Below, piece by piece: positions 42,005 through 49,945 of a DNA stretch of 64,000 nucleotides. Each line of letters starts with the position of its first letter. Position 1 is the first letter of the stretch. This DNA is from G963669295 sp963669295 (lineage in GTDB: Bacteria > Bacteroidota > Bacteroidia > Flavobacteriales_D > CALLUQ01), in the NCBI GenBank assembly GCA_963669295.1, contig OY769938.1, forward strand, positions 124,001-188,000. Direction: 5' to 3'. The notes beneath the pieces were generated by a model. That model was given only the letters and a program-made list of their open reading frames with translations. It did not search any database and was not told the DNA's origin. The translations under genes and the position numbers were made by a program.

Positions 42005-44281
42005 ATGAAACAATTGATCTCCATTACTTTAACTGCTGGTTTGTTGGTTGGTTTTACTACCTCTGGCACCACACAACGCGATAGTAAGTACCCTAATTCC
42101 AATAGCCTATCTGCAGGGAAAGGCTCGTTTACAAAGCAAGCGGAAAAATTCCTGACCAATGAAGACATTTGGTACAGCAGTGACTTTGCACCTGAATACG
42201 TTAGTGGCGTTCGTTCTATGTCGGATGGAGAACACTTTACCACCCTGGAACGTGGCGAAACAGGCATGGAAATCAATAAATATGCTTACAAGAGTTACAA
42301 AAAGGTAGCCACCATCGTAAAGTCAGGTGACTTGTTGGGTGCTGATGAAAAACCTATAAGTATTGAAGATTATCATTTCAATTCGTTAGAAGATCAAATC
42401 TTAATTGCCACCAACATTACGCCCATTTACCGCCACTCTTCTAAGGCGTACTATTACATTTACGACATTAAGTCGAAACAACTTACCCCACTTTCTTCGA
42501 TGGAAGGCAGTCAGCAAAGCCTGGCTACTTTCTCGCCCGATGGAAGTAAAGTAGGTTTTATTCGCGACAATAACATTTGGATCAAGAACCTGGATTCAGG
42601 CAAAGAATACGCCATCACATTTGATGGGAAATATAACCACATCATTAACGGAACCACCGATTGGGTATACGAAGAAGAGTTTGCCTTCATTGAAGGATTT
42701 CACTGGTCGCCCAAAAGCGATAAAGTAGCTTACTACAAGATCAATGAATCGAATGTTAAGGAGTTTCAGATGGCCATGTATGGCGAATTGTATCCTGATC
42801 AATATCGGTTTAAATATCCCAAAGCCGGAGAAGAAAATTCGTTGGTAAGCATCCACATTTACGATCTTGCTTCAAAGAAAACCCGCATTTGTGATGTGGG
42901 GCAGGAAACGGATCAATACATTCCTCGCATAAAGTGGACACAAGACAACAACAAGCTTTGCATCTTACGGATGAACCGATTGCAAAACAAGCTCGATTTC
43001 TTAATCACTACCTATTCAGATGGGGAAGAAAGCGTGCCATTGCCCCACCAGGTAATGTATACCGAAACCGATAAGCGTTACGTAGAAATTACCGACAACC
43101 TCAACTTTTTGGCCGACAACAGTTTTTTGTGGACCAGCGAGCAAGATGGCTACAATCACATTTATCAAATTAGCATGAATGGCACTGCACAACAGGTTAC
43201 CAGTGGTAAATGGGATGTGATAGCATTAAAAGGCATTGATGAAAGAAGTGGTACCATTTACTTTACCTCAGCCGAAGAATCGCCTACGCAACGTCATGTA
43301 TACTCCATTAAATTGAATGGCAAGAGCAAAACAAAGCTCTCGTCTAAGAAGGGACAGAATGATGCTGATTTCAGCAGTAGTTTTAAATACTACATCAACT
43401 ACCATTCTGATGCCAATACGCCCTATTACATTACGATGCATCAAAATTCCGGCAAGGAAATCAAAGTATTAAAAGACAACCAGAAGTTGAAAGATGCACT
43501 GGGTGAATACAGCCTGGGGCGCAAAGAATTTTTCAAGTTTAAAACGTCTGAAGGGGTGCAGCTTAATGGTTGGTGGATTAAGCCTCCCAATTACGTAGCT
43601 GGTAAAAAATACCCGGTTTTCATGACCGTATACGGGGGGCCTGGCGCCAATACTGTGAATGATTCATGGGGAGGGTATAATTTCTTATGGCATCAACTCA
43701 TTGCCCAACAAGGATATGTAGTGGTATCGGTGGATGGTAGAGGAACCGGCCATCGTGGGGCAGAATTTAAGAAGTGTACCTATCAACAACTTGGCAAGTA
43801 TGAAACCATCGATCAGATTGAAGCAGCCATTTGGTTGGGCAAGCAATCGTTTGTAGATAAAACCCGCATCGGCATACAGGGATGGAGCTACGGTGGTTAT
43901 ATGTCTTCTCTTTGTTTAACGAAGGGAGCCGACTTTTTTAAGATGGCCATTGCTGTAGCACCAGTAACCAACTGGCGCTACTACGATACGATATATACCG
44001 AGCGGTATATGCGTACCCCACAAGAAAACGCTGATGGCTATGACGACAACTCTCCCATCAACCATGTGGATAAAATGAGAGGTTCTTATTTGTTGGTACA
44101 CGGATCGGCTGACGACAATGTACATTATCAAAACACCATGGAAATGATCAATGCCATGGTAAAGGCCAACAAGCAATTCGACCTTTTTATCTACCCTGAT
44201 AAAAACCACGGAATTTACGGGGGAACTACCCGATTGCACCTGTTTACCAAGATGACAGACTTCATTAAAGCCAATTTATAG
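42005..44281 (+). CDS. Dipeptidyl peptidase IV (S9B family)
   Basis: 758 residues with a signal peptide (about 1-22). N-terminal eight-bladed propeller domain with the double-Glu motif WVYEEEFAFIEG (Glu223-225), which in DPP IV anchors the free amino terminus of substrates. The C-terminal alpha/beta hydrolase has GWSYGGYMS (Ser628), HGSADDNVHYQ (Asp703/704) and DKNHGIYGG (His738); the spacing is almost the same as in human DPP4 (630/708/740). It should remove X-Pro dipeptides in the periplasm. The peptide transporter gene 46 bases downstream may take up its products. Confidence 0.94.
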   Translation: MKQLISITLTAGLLVGFTTSGTTQRDSKYPNSNSLSAGKGSFTKQAEKFLTNEDIWYSSDFAPEYVSGVRSMSDGEHFTTLERGETGMEINKYAYKSYKKVATIVKSGDLLGADEKPISIEDYHFNSLEDQILIATNITPIYRHSSKAYYYIYDIKSKQLTPLSSMEGSQQSLATFSPDGSKVGFIRDNNIWIKNLDSGKEYAITFDGKYNHIINGTTDWVYEEEFAFIEGFHWSPKSDKVAYYKINESNVKEFQMAMYGELYPDQYRFKYPKAGEENSLVSIHIYDLASKKTRICDVGQETDQYIPRIKWTQDNNKLCILRMNRLQNKLDFLITTYSDGEESVPLPHQVMYTETDKRYVEITDNLNFLADNSFLWTSEQDGYNHIYQISMNGTAQQVTSGKWDVIALKGIDERSGTIYFTSAEESPTQRHVYSIKLNGKSKTKLSSKKGQNDADFSSSFKYYINYHSDANTPYYITMHQNSGKEIKVLKDNQKLKDALGEYSLGRKEFFKFKTSEGVQLNGWWIKPPNYVAGKKYPVFMTVYGGPGANTVNDSWGGYNFLWHQLIAQQGYVVVSVDGRGTGHRGAEFKKCTYQQLGKYETIDQIEAAIWLGKQSFVDKTRIGIQGWSYGGYMSSLCLTKGADFFKMAIAVAPVTNWRYYDTIYTERYMRTPQENADGYDDNSPINHVDKMRGSYLLVHGSADDNVHYQNTMEMINAMVKANKQFDLFIYPDKNHGIYGGTTRLHLFTKMTDFIKANL

Positions 44282-44327
44282 CAACATTTTGCTAAATTCG
44301 TGACTTCAAACTTTTACAACACACACC

Positions 44328-46373
44328 ATGGAAAATAAACAAGACTCGATTTTTGGTCACCCCCCATCGCTGTTTGTACTCTTTTTTACTGAGATGTGGG
44401 AGCGCTTTAGTTACTACGGAATGCGTGCCTTATTGGTACTCTTCCTTGTAAGTGAAGCTGCTACTGGAGGATGGGAATGGACCTCTGCCGAAGCTCTTAC
44501 GTTGTATGGCACTTACACCATGTGGGTATACATTACCCCAATTTTAGGTGGTATGATGGCAGATCGATACCTTGGTTATCGATGGGCCGTAATACTTGGA
44601 GCCTTATTGATGACGCTTGGTCATGCCTCCATGGCCCTGGAAACGAGTTTCTTTTTCTACCTTGGTTTGTTCTTACTCGTAGCTGGAAATGGGTTCTTCA
44701 AGCCCAATATTTCCTCTATGGTAGGCCAATTATATGGCCCTAATGAAGCCGCTAAGAAAGATGGTGGCTACACGATTTTCTATATGGGAATCAACGCTGG
44801 TGCTTTTCTTGGTATTTTACTTTGTGGCTATATCGGTGAGAAAGTAGGTTGGAGTTATGGCTTTGGATTGGCTGGTATCTTCATGTTCTTTGGCATGGTG
44901 ATGTTTTGGTTTGGCCAGGGCATTTTCGGAAAAATTGGTTTAAAACCTAACAAAAGCTCCGACTCTATTACTGCAGCTATTGAAGATGTAAAAGCCGAAC
45001 AAGAAGAACACGAAGAAAGTTTAGCTGAGTTTGATGAAGCTGCTTTGGATGCACGCATTCAACAAGAAGCACCTGATCTTGATGCCACAACCTTGCAACG
45101 ACTGAAAAGTTATATGCGCGATAAGTTTGCCAAGAAAGTAACGGCAGATCGTTTGGTGGTTATCTTCTTCTTTGCCTTATTTTCTGTGTTCTTTTGGATG
45201 TGCTTTGAGCAGGCCGGTGGAACCATGAACTTGTTTGCAAAGAACTTCACGCAACGGGTGCTTACCGGTACCGGTGCAGTGGCCTTCCGGTGGATTGATG
45301 CCATCTTAACCATTGTTCCCATGCTATTGGTAACATACGTGTTGCTCAAGCTGTTTTCCAAAACCTTCAAGAGGTTTGCTCTATCCAATGTGTTCCTGGG
45401 ACTCAGTTTTCTTATTATTTGGGGCCTGTGTATTTGGAAGGTTAACCGTGAGTTCAACACCAATGCTTACGATGTAACTTATACCCATGAGGTTACTGAG
45501 AATATTCAAGACACGTTATTGGTTAACAACGCTACTACTATTGATGTAAAGTCGTTGGCCATTATGAGCAAAGGGTATTTGGCAGATAAATATTCGGGAG
45601 CTATTCCTACTTTCAATGCATATACCAATTTGTCTATTGTTCCTGAAAAGGACAGTGGAAGGGTAGTCATTTCTGGTGCTTACACCATGGATAAAACGGA
45701 ACAAGGCACCTTGCGTGTTAATGAGGTATTGGCCGATGGTTCTGCTTTCAACGCCATTATTTCAGATAGTAAGTTGAGGTATATTCAGGAAGAAGAAGTA
45801 GCTAAATACAAATCCGCTTTTAGCGGTACTATTACCCGTCAGTTAAAAGATGAAACGGAAGTCACTGCCTCGTGGTTCCAAATTCTGAACTCTTTGTTTA
45901 TTGTACTGTTTGCTCCGGTGTTCTCTAAAGTATGGGAACGCAAGTGGAACCCTTCAGGCCCTGTAAAGTTTGCTTTGGGCATGGTACTGCTCGGACTTGG
46001 ATTTGGTTTCCTTGCTATGGGCAGTATGAGCATTCCATTGGGTGCAGAAAGCGCTTCTGTAAGCATGATTTGGTTGGTGTTTGCCTTCCTTTTCCACACC
46101 TGGGGTGAATTATGCATTTCGCCAGTAGGATTGTCGTTTGTAAGTAAGCTATCGCCTAAAAAGTTGGTAGGATTGATGTTTGGTGTTTGGTTCTTCGCTT
46201 CCGCCATGGGTAACAAGTTGGCCGGTTCAACTGGTGCCATGATGGATGAAGTATCGGAGAAACTCTCTATGACATCCTTCTTCTTACTATATGTAGGCAT
46301 TCCATTTACCATTGCACTGGTTATCTTCTTGATGAGAAAGTGGTTGGTGAAGAAAATGCACGGCATCAACTAG
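44328..46373 (+). CDS. POT/PTR2 family proton-coupled di-/tripeptide transporter
   Basis: 681 residues, longer than the 480-500 of most bacterial POTs. The family signature ExxERFSYYG is in FFTEMWERFSYYGMRALLVLFL near residue 20, and the FYMGINAGAFLG/NGFFKPNISSMVG motifs follow. Helices 1-6 (to about 205) are followed by a charged loop (about 205-270, acidic EEHEESLAEFDEAALDAR), then more helices and a large extra loop (about 375-500) with beta-type sequence, before the last helices. The extra loop, probably extracytoplasmic, is unlike E. coli DtpA. Paired with DPP IV upstream. Confidence 0.93.
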   Translation: MENKQDSIFGHPPSLFVLFFTEMWERFSYYGMRALLVLFLVSEAATGGWEWTSAEALTLYGTYTMWVYITPILGGMMADRYLGYRWAVILGALLMTLGHASMALETSFFFYLGLFLLVAGNGFFKPNISSMVGQLYGPNEAAKKDGGYTIFYMGINAGAFLGILLCGYIGEKVGWSYGFGLAGIFMFFGMVMFWFGQGIFGKIGLKPNKSSDSITAAIEDVKAEQEEHEESLAEFDEAALDARIQQEAPDLDATTLQRLKSYMRDKFAKKVTADRLVVIFFFALFSVFFWMCFEQAGGTMNLFAKNFTQRVLTGTGAVAFRWIDAILTIVPMLLVTYVLLKLFSKTFKRFALSNVFLGLSFLIIWGLCIWKVNREFNTNAYDVTYTHEVTENIQDTLLVNNATTIDVKSLAIMSKGYLADKYSGAIPTFNAYTNLSIVPEKDSGRVVISGAYTMDKTEQGTLRVNEVLADGSAFNAIISDSKLRYIQEEEVAKYKSAFSGTITRQLKDETEVTASWFQILNSLFIVLFAPVFSKVWERKWNPSGPVKFALGMVLLGLGFGFLAMGSMSIPLGAESASVSMIWLVFAFLFHTWGELCISPVGLSFVSKLSPKKLVGLMFGVWFFASAMGNKLAGSTGAMMDEVSEKLSMTSFFLLYVGIPFTIALVIFLMRKWLVKKMHGIN

Positions 46374-46455
46374 GCATATAACCTGTGGCATAATATTTGA
46401 AACCTGAGCATTTTTAATTTGCGTATATTTATATAGAAAATAATCAGGCATTCGA

Positions 46456-47025
46456 ATGAAACAGCTATTGTACATCACCTTTTTACTGCTTCCTTTTGTT
46501 GCATTTTCGCAAGACAAAGCAGCTAAAATTCAATGGGTAACCATTGAAGAGGCTCAAGAATTAGTTAAAAAGAAACCCAAGAAAATCTTAGTTGATGTTT
46601 ACACCAAGTGGTGTGGGCCATGTAAGATGATGATGCGTAACACCTTTACCAACCCTACCATCATTGACTACATCAACAAGCACTACTATGCTGTAAAGTT
46701 CAATGCCGAAGGCAACGATACTGTTACGTTTAAAGGGCATACATTTACCAATCCAAAGTATGATCCGGCAAAGGCTCATACACGCAATGCCACCCACCAA
46801 TTTACGCAAGCCATTGCCGCAGTAAATGGCCGCATTGCCTACCCTACTCTTTTGTGGTTGGATGAGGATTTGAACTTACTTACACCAGTACAAGGCTATT
46901 TAAAGCCCCCTCAAATTGAGCCCATTTTAAATTGGTTTGGCAGCAATACCTACCTTACTGTAAAGTACGATGAGTATGTGAAAACCTTTAAGTCGGCCCT
47001 GCCAACAACTGGTTCGAACCCTTAG
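46456..47025 (+). CDS. Exported thioredoxin-fold protein
   Basis: 189 residues, signal peptide to about 18 (VAFSQ). Thioredoxin fold with active site WCGPC (Cys53, Cys56) in ILVDVYTKWCGPCKMM, followed by a helix and GRIAYPTLLWLDED carrying the cis-Pro loop. An insertion around residues 80-110 (GHTFTNPKYDPAKAHTRNATHQF) is seen in Bacteroidota DUF255/thioredoxin-like proteins. It is probably a periplasmic disulfide reductase. Two micro-proteins and a lipoprotein follow in tight array. Confidence 0.9.
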   Translation: MKQLLYITFLLLPFVAFSQDKAAKIQWVTIEEAQELVKKKPKKILVDVYTKWCGPCKMMMRNTFTNPTIIDYINKHYYAVKFNAEGNDTVTFKGHTFTNPKYDPAKAHTRNATHQFTQAIAAVNGRIAYPTLLWLDEDLNLLTPVQGYLKPPQIEPILNWFGSNTYLTVKYDEYVKTFKSALPTTGSNP

Positions 47026-47034
47026 TGATTTCGC

Positions 47035-47166
47035 ATGGGGTTCTTTCATCAAAAGTTCAAGCTTTTTGGAAATAATCCTCCTCAAAAGGAAAACGAGATT
47101 ATTTTCTTCATCATCATTGCCATTCTCATTTCAGTAGGCTTGTATATTCTGTCATTTTATTTCTGA
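47035..47166 (+). CDS. 43-residue single-pass membrane micro-protein
   Basis: ATG at 47035, stop TGA at 47164-47166. Sequence begins MGFFHQKFKLFGNNPPQKE and continues into one long membrane helix (NEIIFFIIIAILISVGLYILSF). It starts 9 bases after the thioredoxin-fold gene and ends 1 base before the lipoprotein gene, so it fits snugly in the operon. No family recognised. Confidence 0.65.
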   Translation: MGFFHQKFKLFGNNPPQKENEIIFFIIIAILISVGLYILSFYF

Positions 47167-47167
47167 T

Positions 47168-47578
47168 ATGCCAAAACTCATCAGTGGAATATTGCTTTTT
47201 GTTTTCTTTACCGGTTGCTCCAATACGAAGTCTACCGACAGCAACAATAAAGGCACCACCATTGATCTCAATAACATAGGCCTAAAAGAGGTTACTGTTA
47301 AAGTAGGTGATCAACTTACTTATTCTTTTGAAGTGCATGGATCGGTGGGGTACAGTGGTGCCTATAAAATTGACCATGAAGAGGTAGTCATGTTTGCCGA
47401 CGAAAAAATAAAGTACCATCACCCTGAAAGAATGAAGGAAGGCATGACTGGGGGAGATGCCGCTACAGGCACTTATGTTTTTAAAGCAAAGGCTCCGGGC
47501 ACTGCTACTATCACTGTTGATCAGCTATTTCGAGGCGAAGTAGAAGCAAGTTCCGCATTCAACATTACTGTACAATGA
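47168..47578 (+). CDS. Lipoprotein, possibly chagasin-like protease inhibitor
   Basis: 136 residues, lipobox FFTGC (Cys17), then a short Asn/Ser linker. The mature domain (about 30-136) has KEVTVKVGDQLTYSFEVHGSVGYSG, a GGDAATGTYVFKAKAPGTATITVDQLFRGE segment and FNITVQ. This order resembles the chagasin/I42 inhibitor fold, in which three loops (NPTTG, GxG, RPW) contact C1 peptidases; here the loops are GSVGY, GGDAATG and LFRGE, so the match is partial. Its stop overlaps the next micro-gene start (ATGA). Confidence 0.55.
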   Translation: MPKLISGILLFVFFTGCSNTKSTDSNNKGTTIDLNNIGLKEVTVKVGDQLTYSFEVHGSVGYSGAYKIDHEEVVMFADEKIKYHHPERMKEGMTGGDAATGTYVFKAKAPGTATITVDQLFRGEVEASSAFNITVQ

Positions 47579-47667
47579 ATAAGCAGAAAGCAAAAATCAT
47601 CTACTGGACTGTAATCGTCATTACGGGTATTGTAATGACTATACTAACGCTTACCGGAGTAATTTAA
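47575..47667 (+). CDS. 30-residue single-pass membrane micro-protein
   Basis: ATG at 47575 overlaps the lipoprotein stop by 4 bases; TAA ends at 47667. The product MNKQKAKIIYWTVIVITG, then IVMTILTLTGVI, is a short basic head and one membrane helix. The ATGA coupling makes expression likely. The gene converges on the DUF427 gene (4-base gap). No family recognised; some Bacteroidota DoxX or membrane proteins begin with a similar segment, so a truncated remnant is an alternative. Confidence 0.55.
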   Translation: MNKQKAKIIYWTVIVITGIVMTILTLTGVI

Positions 47668-47671
47668 TGGA

Positions 47672-47953
47672 TTAATATACTACCTGAACTCCTTTCCAAA
47701 AAGCTACCCTGCCCTTGATGTTTTTGGCCAATTCCGATACTTCTGGATAATACCATGCTGCATCTTGATTGGTCGCCCCATCAACTTCCAAACTGTAATA
47801 GGAAGCGGTTCCTTTCCAGGGGCATACGGTACGGGTATCGCTTTCTTTAAAAAATGCTTTGTTAATCGATTCTGGTGGGAAGTAATGATTCCCTTCAATG
47901 ATTACGGTATCATCGCTTTCTGCGATCACCTGGTTGTTCCAAATGGCTTTCAT
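47672..47953 (-). CDS. DUF427 domain protein
   Basis: 93 residues from the ATG at 47953 (MKAIWNNQVIAESDDTV), the usual start of the family; the longer frame overlaps the upstream gene. Characteristic DUF427 elements: GNHYFPPESIN, TVCPWKGTASYYSLEVDG, AAWYYPEVSELAKNIKGRVAFWKGVQV. A conserved CPWKG motif and Tyr/Trp pairs mark a small beta-tent fold of unknown role. It begins 5 bases downstream of the Rieske/glutamate synthase-like gene and is probably co-transcribed. Confidence 0.93.
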   Translation of the reverse strand: MKAIWNNQVIAESDDTVIIEGNHYFPPESINKAFFKESDTRTVCPWKGTASYYSLEVDGATNQDAAWYYPEVSELAKNIKGRVAFWKGVQVVY

Positions 47954-47957
47954 ATAA

Positions 47958-49586
47958 TTAAGGATTTGTACCGGCATAGGCAATGCCTGTAAGGCGGTGT
48001 ATGTCTATGCTAAATGTTGATAAATCGTTTGAATTGAATTGATTGATGTGGCTATGTCCGCAAGACCGTGCTACCACTTTCACTAACTCATTAGAGGCGT
48101 GGAAAAAGTTGTGCAATTGTTTTGCCGACGCTGCAATTTGCATGCGCGATCGCAGGTTTTCTTTTTGAGTAGCAATGCCCACCGGACAGTTGTTAGTATT
48201 GCATGCACGCATGCCCAGACAACCAATAGCCTGTAATGCTGAATTGGATACAGCAATGGCATCTGCCCCCATCATCAGGGCCTTGGCAAAATCTTCGGCT
48301 ACTCTTAGCCCTCCTGTAATGATAAGGCTCACTCCTTCAGCACCTACCTTATCGAGGTGTTTTCTTGCCCGTGCAAGCGCAGGTATAGTGGGTACATTGA
48401 TGTTGTTTCTCAAAATAGTGGGTGCAGCTCCTGTGCCTCCTCCCCTACCATCCAATATGATGTAGTCGGCTCCTGCTTCCAGGGCAAAGTCGATGTCTTC
48501 TTCTATCCTGCTGGCAGCTATTTTAAAGCCTACAGGGATGCCTCCAGTATGTTCGCGCACCTGGGCTGTAAATGCTTTAAAATCTTCTACTCCATGAAAG
48601 TCAGGAAAGGTAGCCGGGCTGATGGCCGATTCTCCTTCTTGCAGTCCTCTTACCGAAGCTATTTCTTTGGTTACTTTATGCCCGGGCAAGTGTCCACCAG
48701 TACCAGTTTTGGCACCTTGCCCTCCCTTAAAGTGGAAGGCTTGCGATTGTTTTACCTTCTCCCAACTAAATCCAAATTTACCCGAAGCCAACTCGTAAAA
48801 GTAGCGGCTGTTTGATGCTTGCTCTTCTGGCAACATTCCTCCTTCTCCAGAGCATATTCCAGTGCCTGCCATTTCCGCTCCTTTCGACAACGCAATTTTG
48901 GCTTCGCGCGACAATGCCCCGAAAGACATGTCGGAAACAAAAATGGGCATATCTAACTGTAATGGTTTGTTGGCATTAGGGCCTATCACCACCGAAGTGT
49001 TTACTTCTTCTTCATCCAGTAGCGGGCGCTTCGAAAGTTGAGCCGGAAGAAATTGAATGTCTTCCCATTTGGGTAACGTGTTACGGTCTACCCCCATTGC
49101 AGCTGTAGGGCCATGATGCCCCAGGCGCTTTAACCCATATTGCGCCAATTCTTTAATGTATAGAGAATAAGGTTCCGTATCTTCTGGATGAGTATCAGCA
49201 TATTCTCCCAGGTATTCTTCTTCATTGAAAGGCGAAGGGTGTTCTACCTCAAATGCAGCTACATCGGCTTCATCTACATACAACACATCGTCTTTTACTG
49301 CGGCTTTAAACTTGTAAAGCACTTCATTGTTATTGTATTCACTTACTCCGGTATCGTAACGGTAGTCCCAATTGTGTAACCCACAAATTAGGTTATGTCC
49401 TTCTACGGTGCCATCGCTTAGCAATGCCCCACGGTGTAGACAGCGTCCATACAATACTGATACTTCGTTGCCATACCGGATAACAACGAGGTCGGTTTTT
49501 TTTACTTTAGCGTGAGTGGGCTGCTTTTCTTCCAGCTCGCTCATTTTGGCAATTGCAACTGGAGATTGGAGTGTTTCGTAATTCAT
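47958..49586 (-). CDS. Rieske [2Fe-2S] domain fused to glutamate synthase-related FMN domain
   Basis: 542 residues. N-terminal Rieske domain (about 5-110) with CLHRG (Cys49, His51) and CGLHNWDY (Cys68, His71): C-x-H-x16-C-x2-H. After a linker (EDTEPYSLYIKELAQYGLKRLGHHGP) comes the glutamate synthase central/FMN barrel (about 165-520): PIFVSDMSFGALSREAKIALSKGAEMAGTGICSGEGGMLPEE, KGGQGAKTGTGGHLPG, ADYIILDGRGGGTGAAP and CLGMRACNTNNCPVGIATQ with the three Cys of a 3Fe-4S cluster. No glutaminase domain. Electrons probably pass Rieske to FMN; the reaction is not established. A leader with its own terminator precedes it. Confidence 0.9.
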   Translation of the reverse strand: MNYETLQSPVAIAKMSELEEKQPTHAKVKKTDLVVIRYGNEVSVLYGRCLHRGALLSDGTVEGHNLICGLHNWDYRYDTGVSEYNNNEVLYKFKAAVKDDVLYVDEADVAAFEVEHPSPFNEEEYLGEYADTHPEDTEPYSLYIKELAQYGLKRLGHHGPTAAMGVDRNTLPKWEDIQFLPAQLSKRPLLDEEEVNTSVVIGPNANKPLQLDMPIFVSDMSFGALSREAKIALSKGAEMAGTGICSGEGGMLPEEQASNSRYFYELASGKFGFSWEKVKQSQAFHFKGGQGAKTGTGGHLPGHKVTKEIASVRGLQEGESAISPATFPDFHGVEDFKAFTAQVREHTGGIPVGFKIAASRIEEDIDFALEAGADYIILDGRGGGTGAAPTILRNNINVPTIPALARARKHLDKVGAEGVSLIITGGLRVAEDFAKALMMGADAIAVSNSALQAIGCLGMRACNTNNCPVGIATQKENLRSRMQIAASAKQLHNFFHASNELVKVVARSCGHSHINQFNSNDLSTFSIDIHRLTGIAYAGTNP

Positions 49587-49736
49587 GGTAGGTGGTTTAT
49601 TATCATCATTAATCTTATTACAATGATAACCAGTATTTATTGATTAAATAGTCGGTTTCCCGATATTTTTGTTGAACATCGAATGATGGAAAAAGTTCTT
49701 TTAGTTGGCTGGATTGCTTAACTTTAAGGCATAAAA

Positions 49737-49764
49737 AAAGTGGTTCCATTTAAAGAACCACTTT
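49737..49764 (-). terminator. Terminator in the 5' leader of the Rieske/glutamate synthase gene
   Basis: AAAGTGGTTC, 8-base loop, GAACCACTTT (10-bp perfect stem), with seven A on its left side, so the T tract is on the minus strand. It lies 151 bases upstream of the leftward gene's start. It could be an attenuator or the end of a small RNA. Confidence 0.8.
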
Positions 49765-49794
49765 CTCTACAAGATTTTTGGAACAAAACCTCAT
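49750..49794 (-). promoter_or_regulatory. 14-codon leader peptide frame running into the terminator
   Basis: Minus-strand ATG at 49794, peptide MRFCSKNLVEKVVL, stop TAA within the hairpin loop (49752-49750). A ribosome on this frame would cover the first arm of the terminator stem. The peptide has no run of one amino acid, so classical amino-acid attenuation is not evident. Confidence 0.35.
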
Positions 49795-49817
49795 GAAAGC
49801 TCTCTACAGCTTCAATA

Positions 49818-49848
49818 CAAAGATTCATTTTATTTAAACCGGGTCAAA
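49818..49848 (-). promoter_or_regulatory. Promoter for the leader of the Rieske/glutamate synthase gene
   Basis: Minus strand: TTTG (49848-49845), 19-base spacer, AATCTTTG (49825-49818); one base differs from TAnnTTTG. Start point would be near 49811, giving a leader of about 225 bases that includes the terminator. Confidence 0.45.
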
Positions 49849-49945
49849 ACAAAGTTTTGTACTTTCACTGAAAGTCTAAGAAGGTGTTATCCCTTGTTTT
49901 TTTTCATTAACACCAAGGCTATCAGATTATTACAACAATCGTCAT

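Larger units (their letters stand above)
49587..49945. other. Divergent intergenic region with leader and terminator
   Basis: 359 bases between the Rieske fusion gene (leftward) and the helical-repeat gene (rightward). Its main content is a minus-strand leader: promoter at 49818-49848, a 14-codon frame at 49750-49794, and a terminator hairpin at 49737-49764 whose U tract is on the minus strand. A short 6-bp inverted repeat ACTTTC-ACT-GAAAGT lies at 49861-49875. No protein gene seen. Confidence 0.6.
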
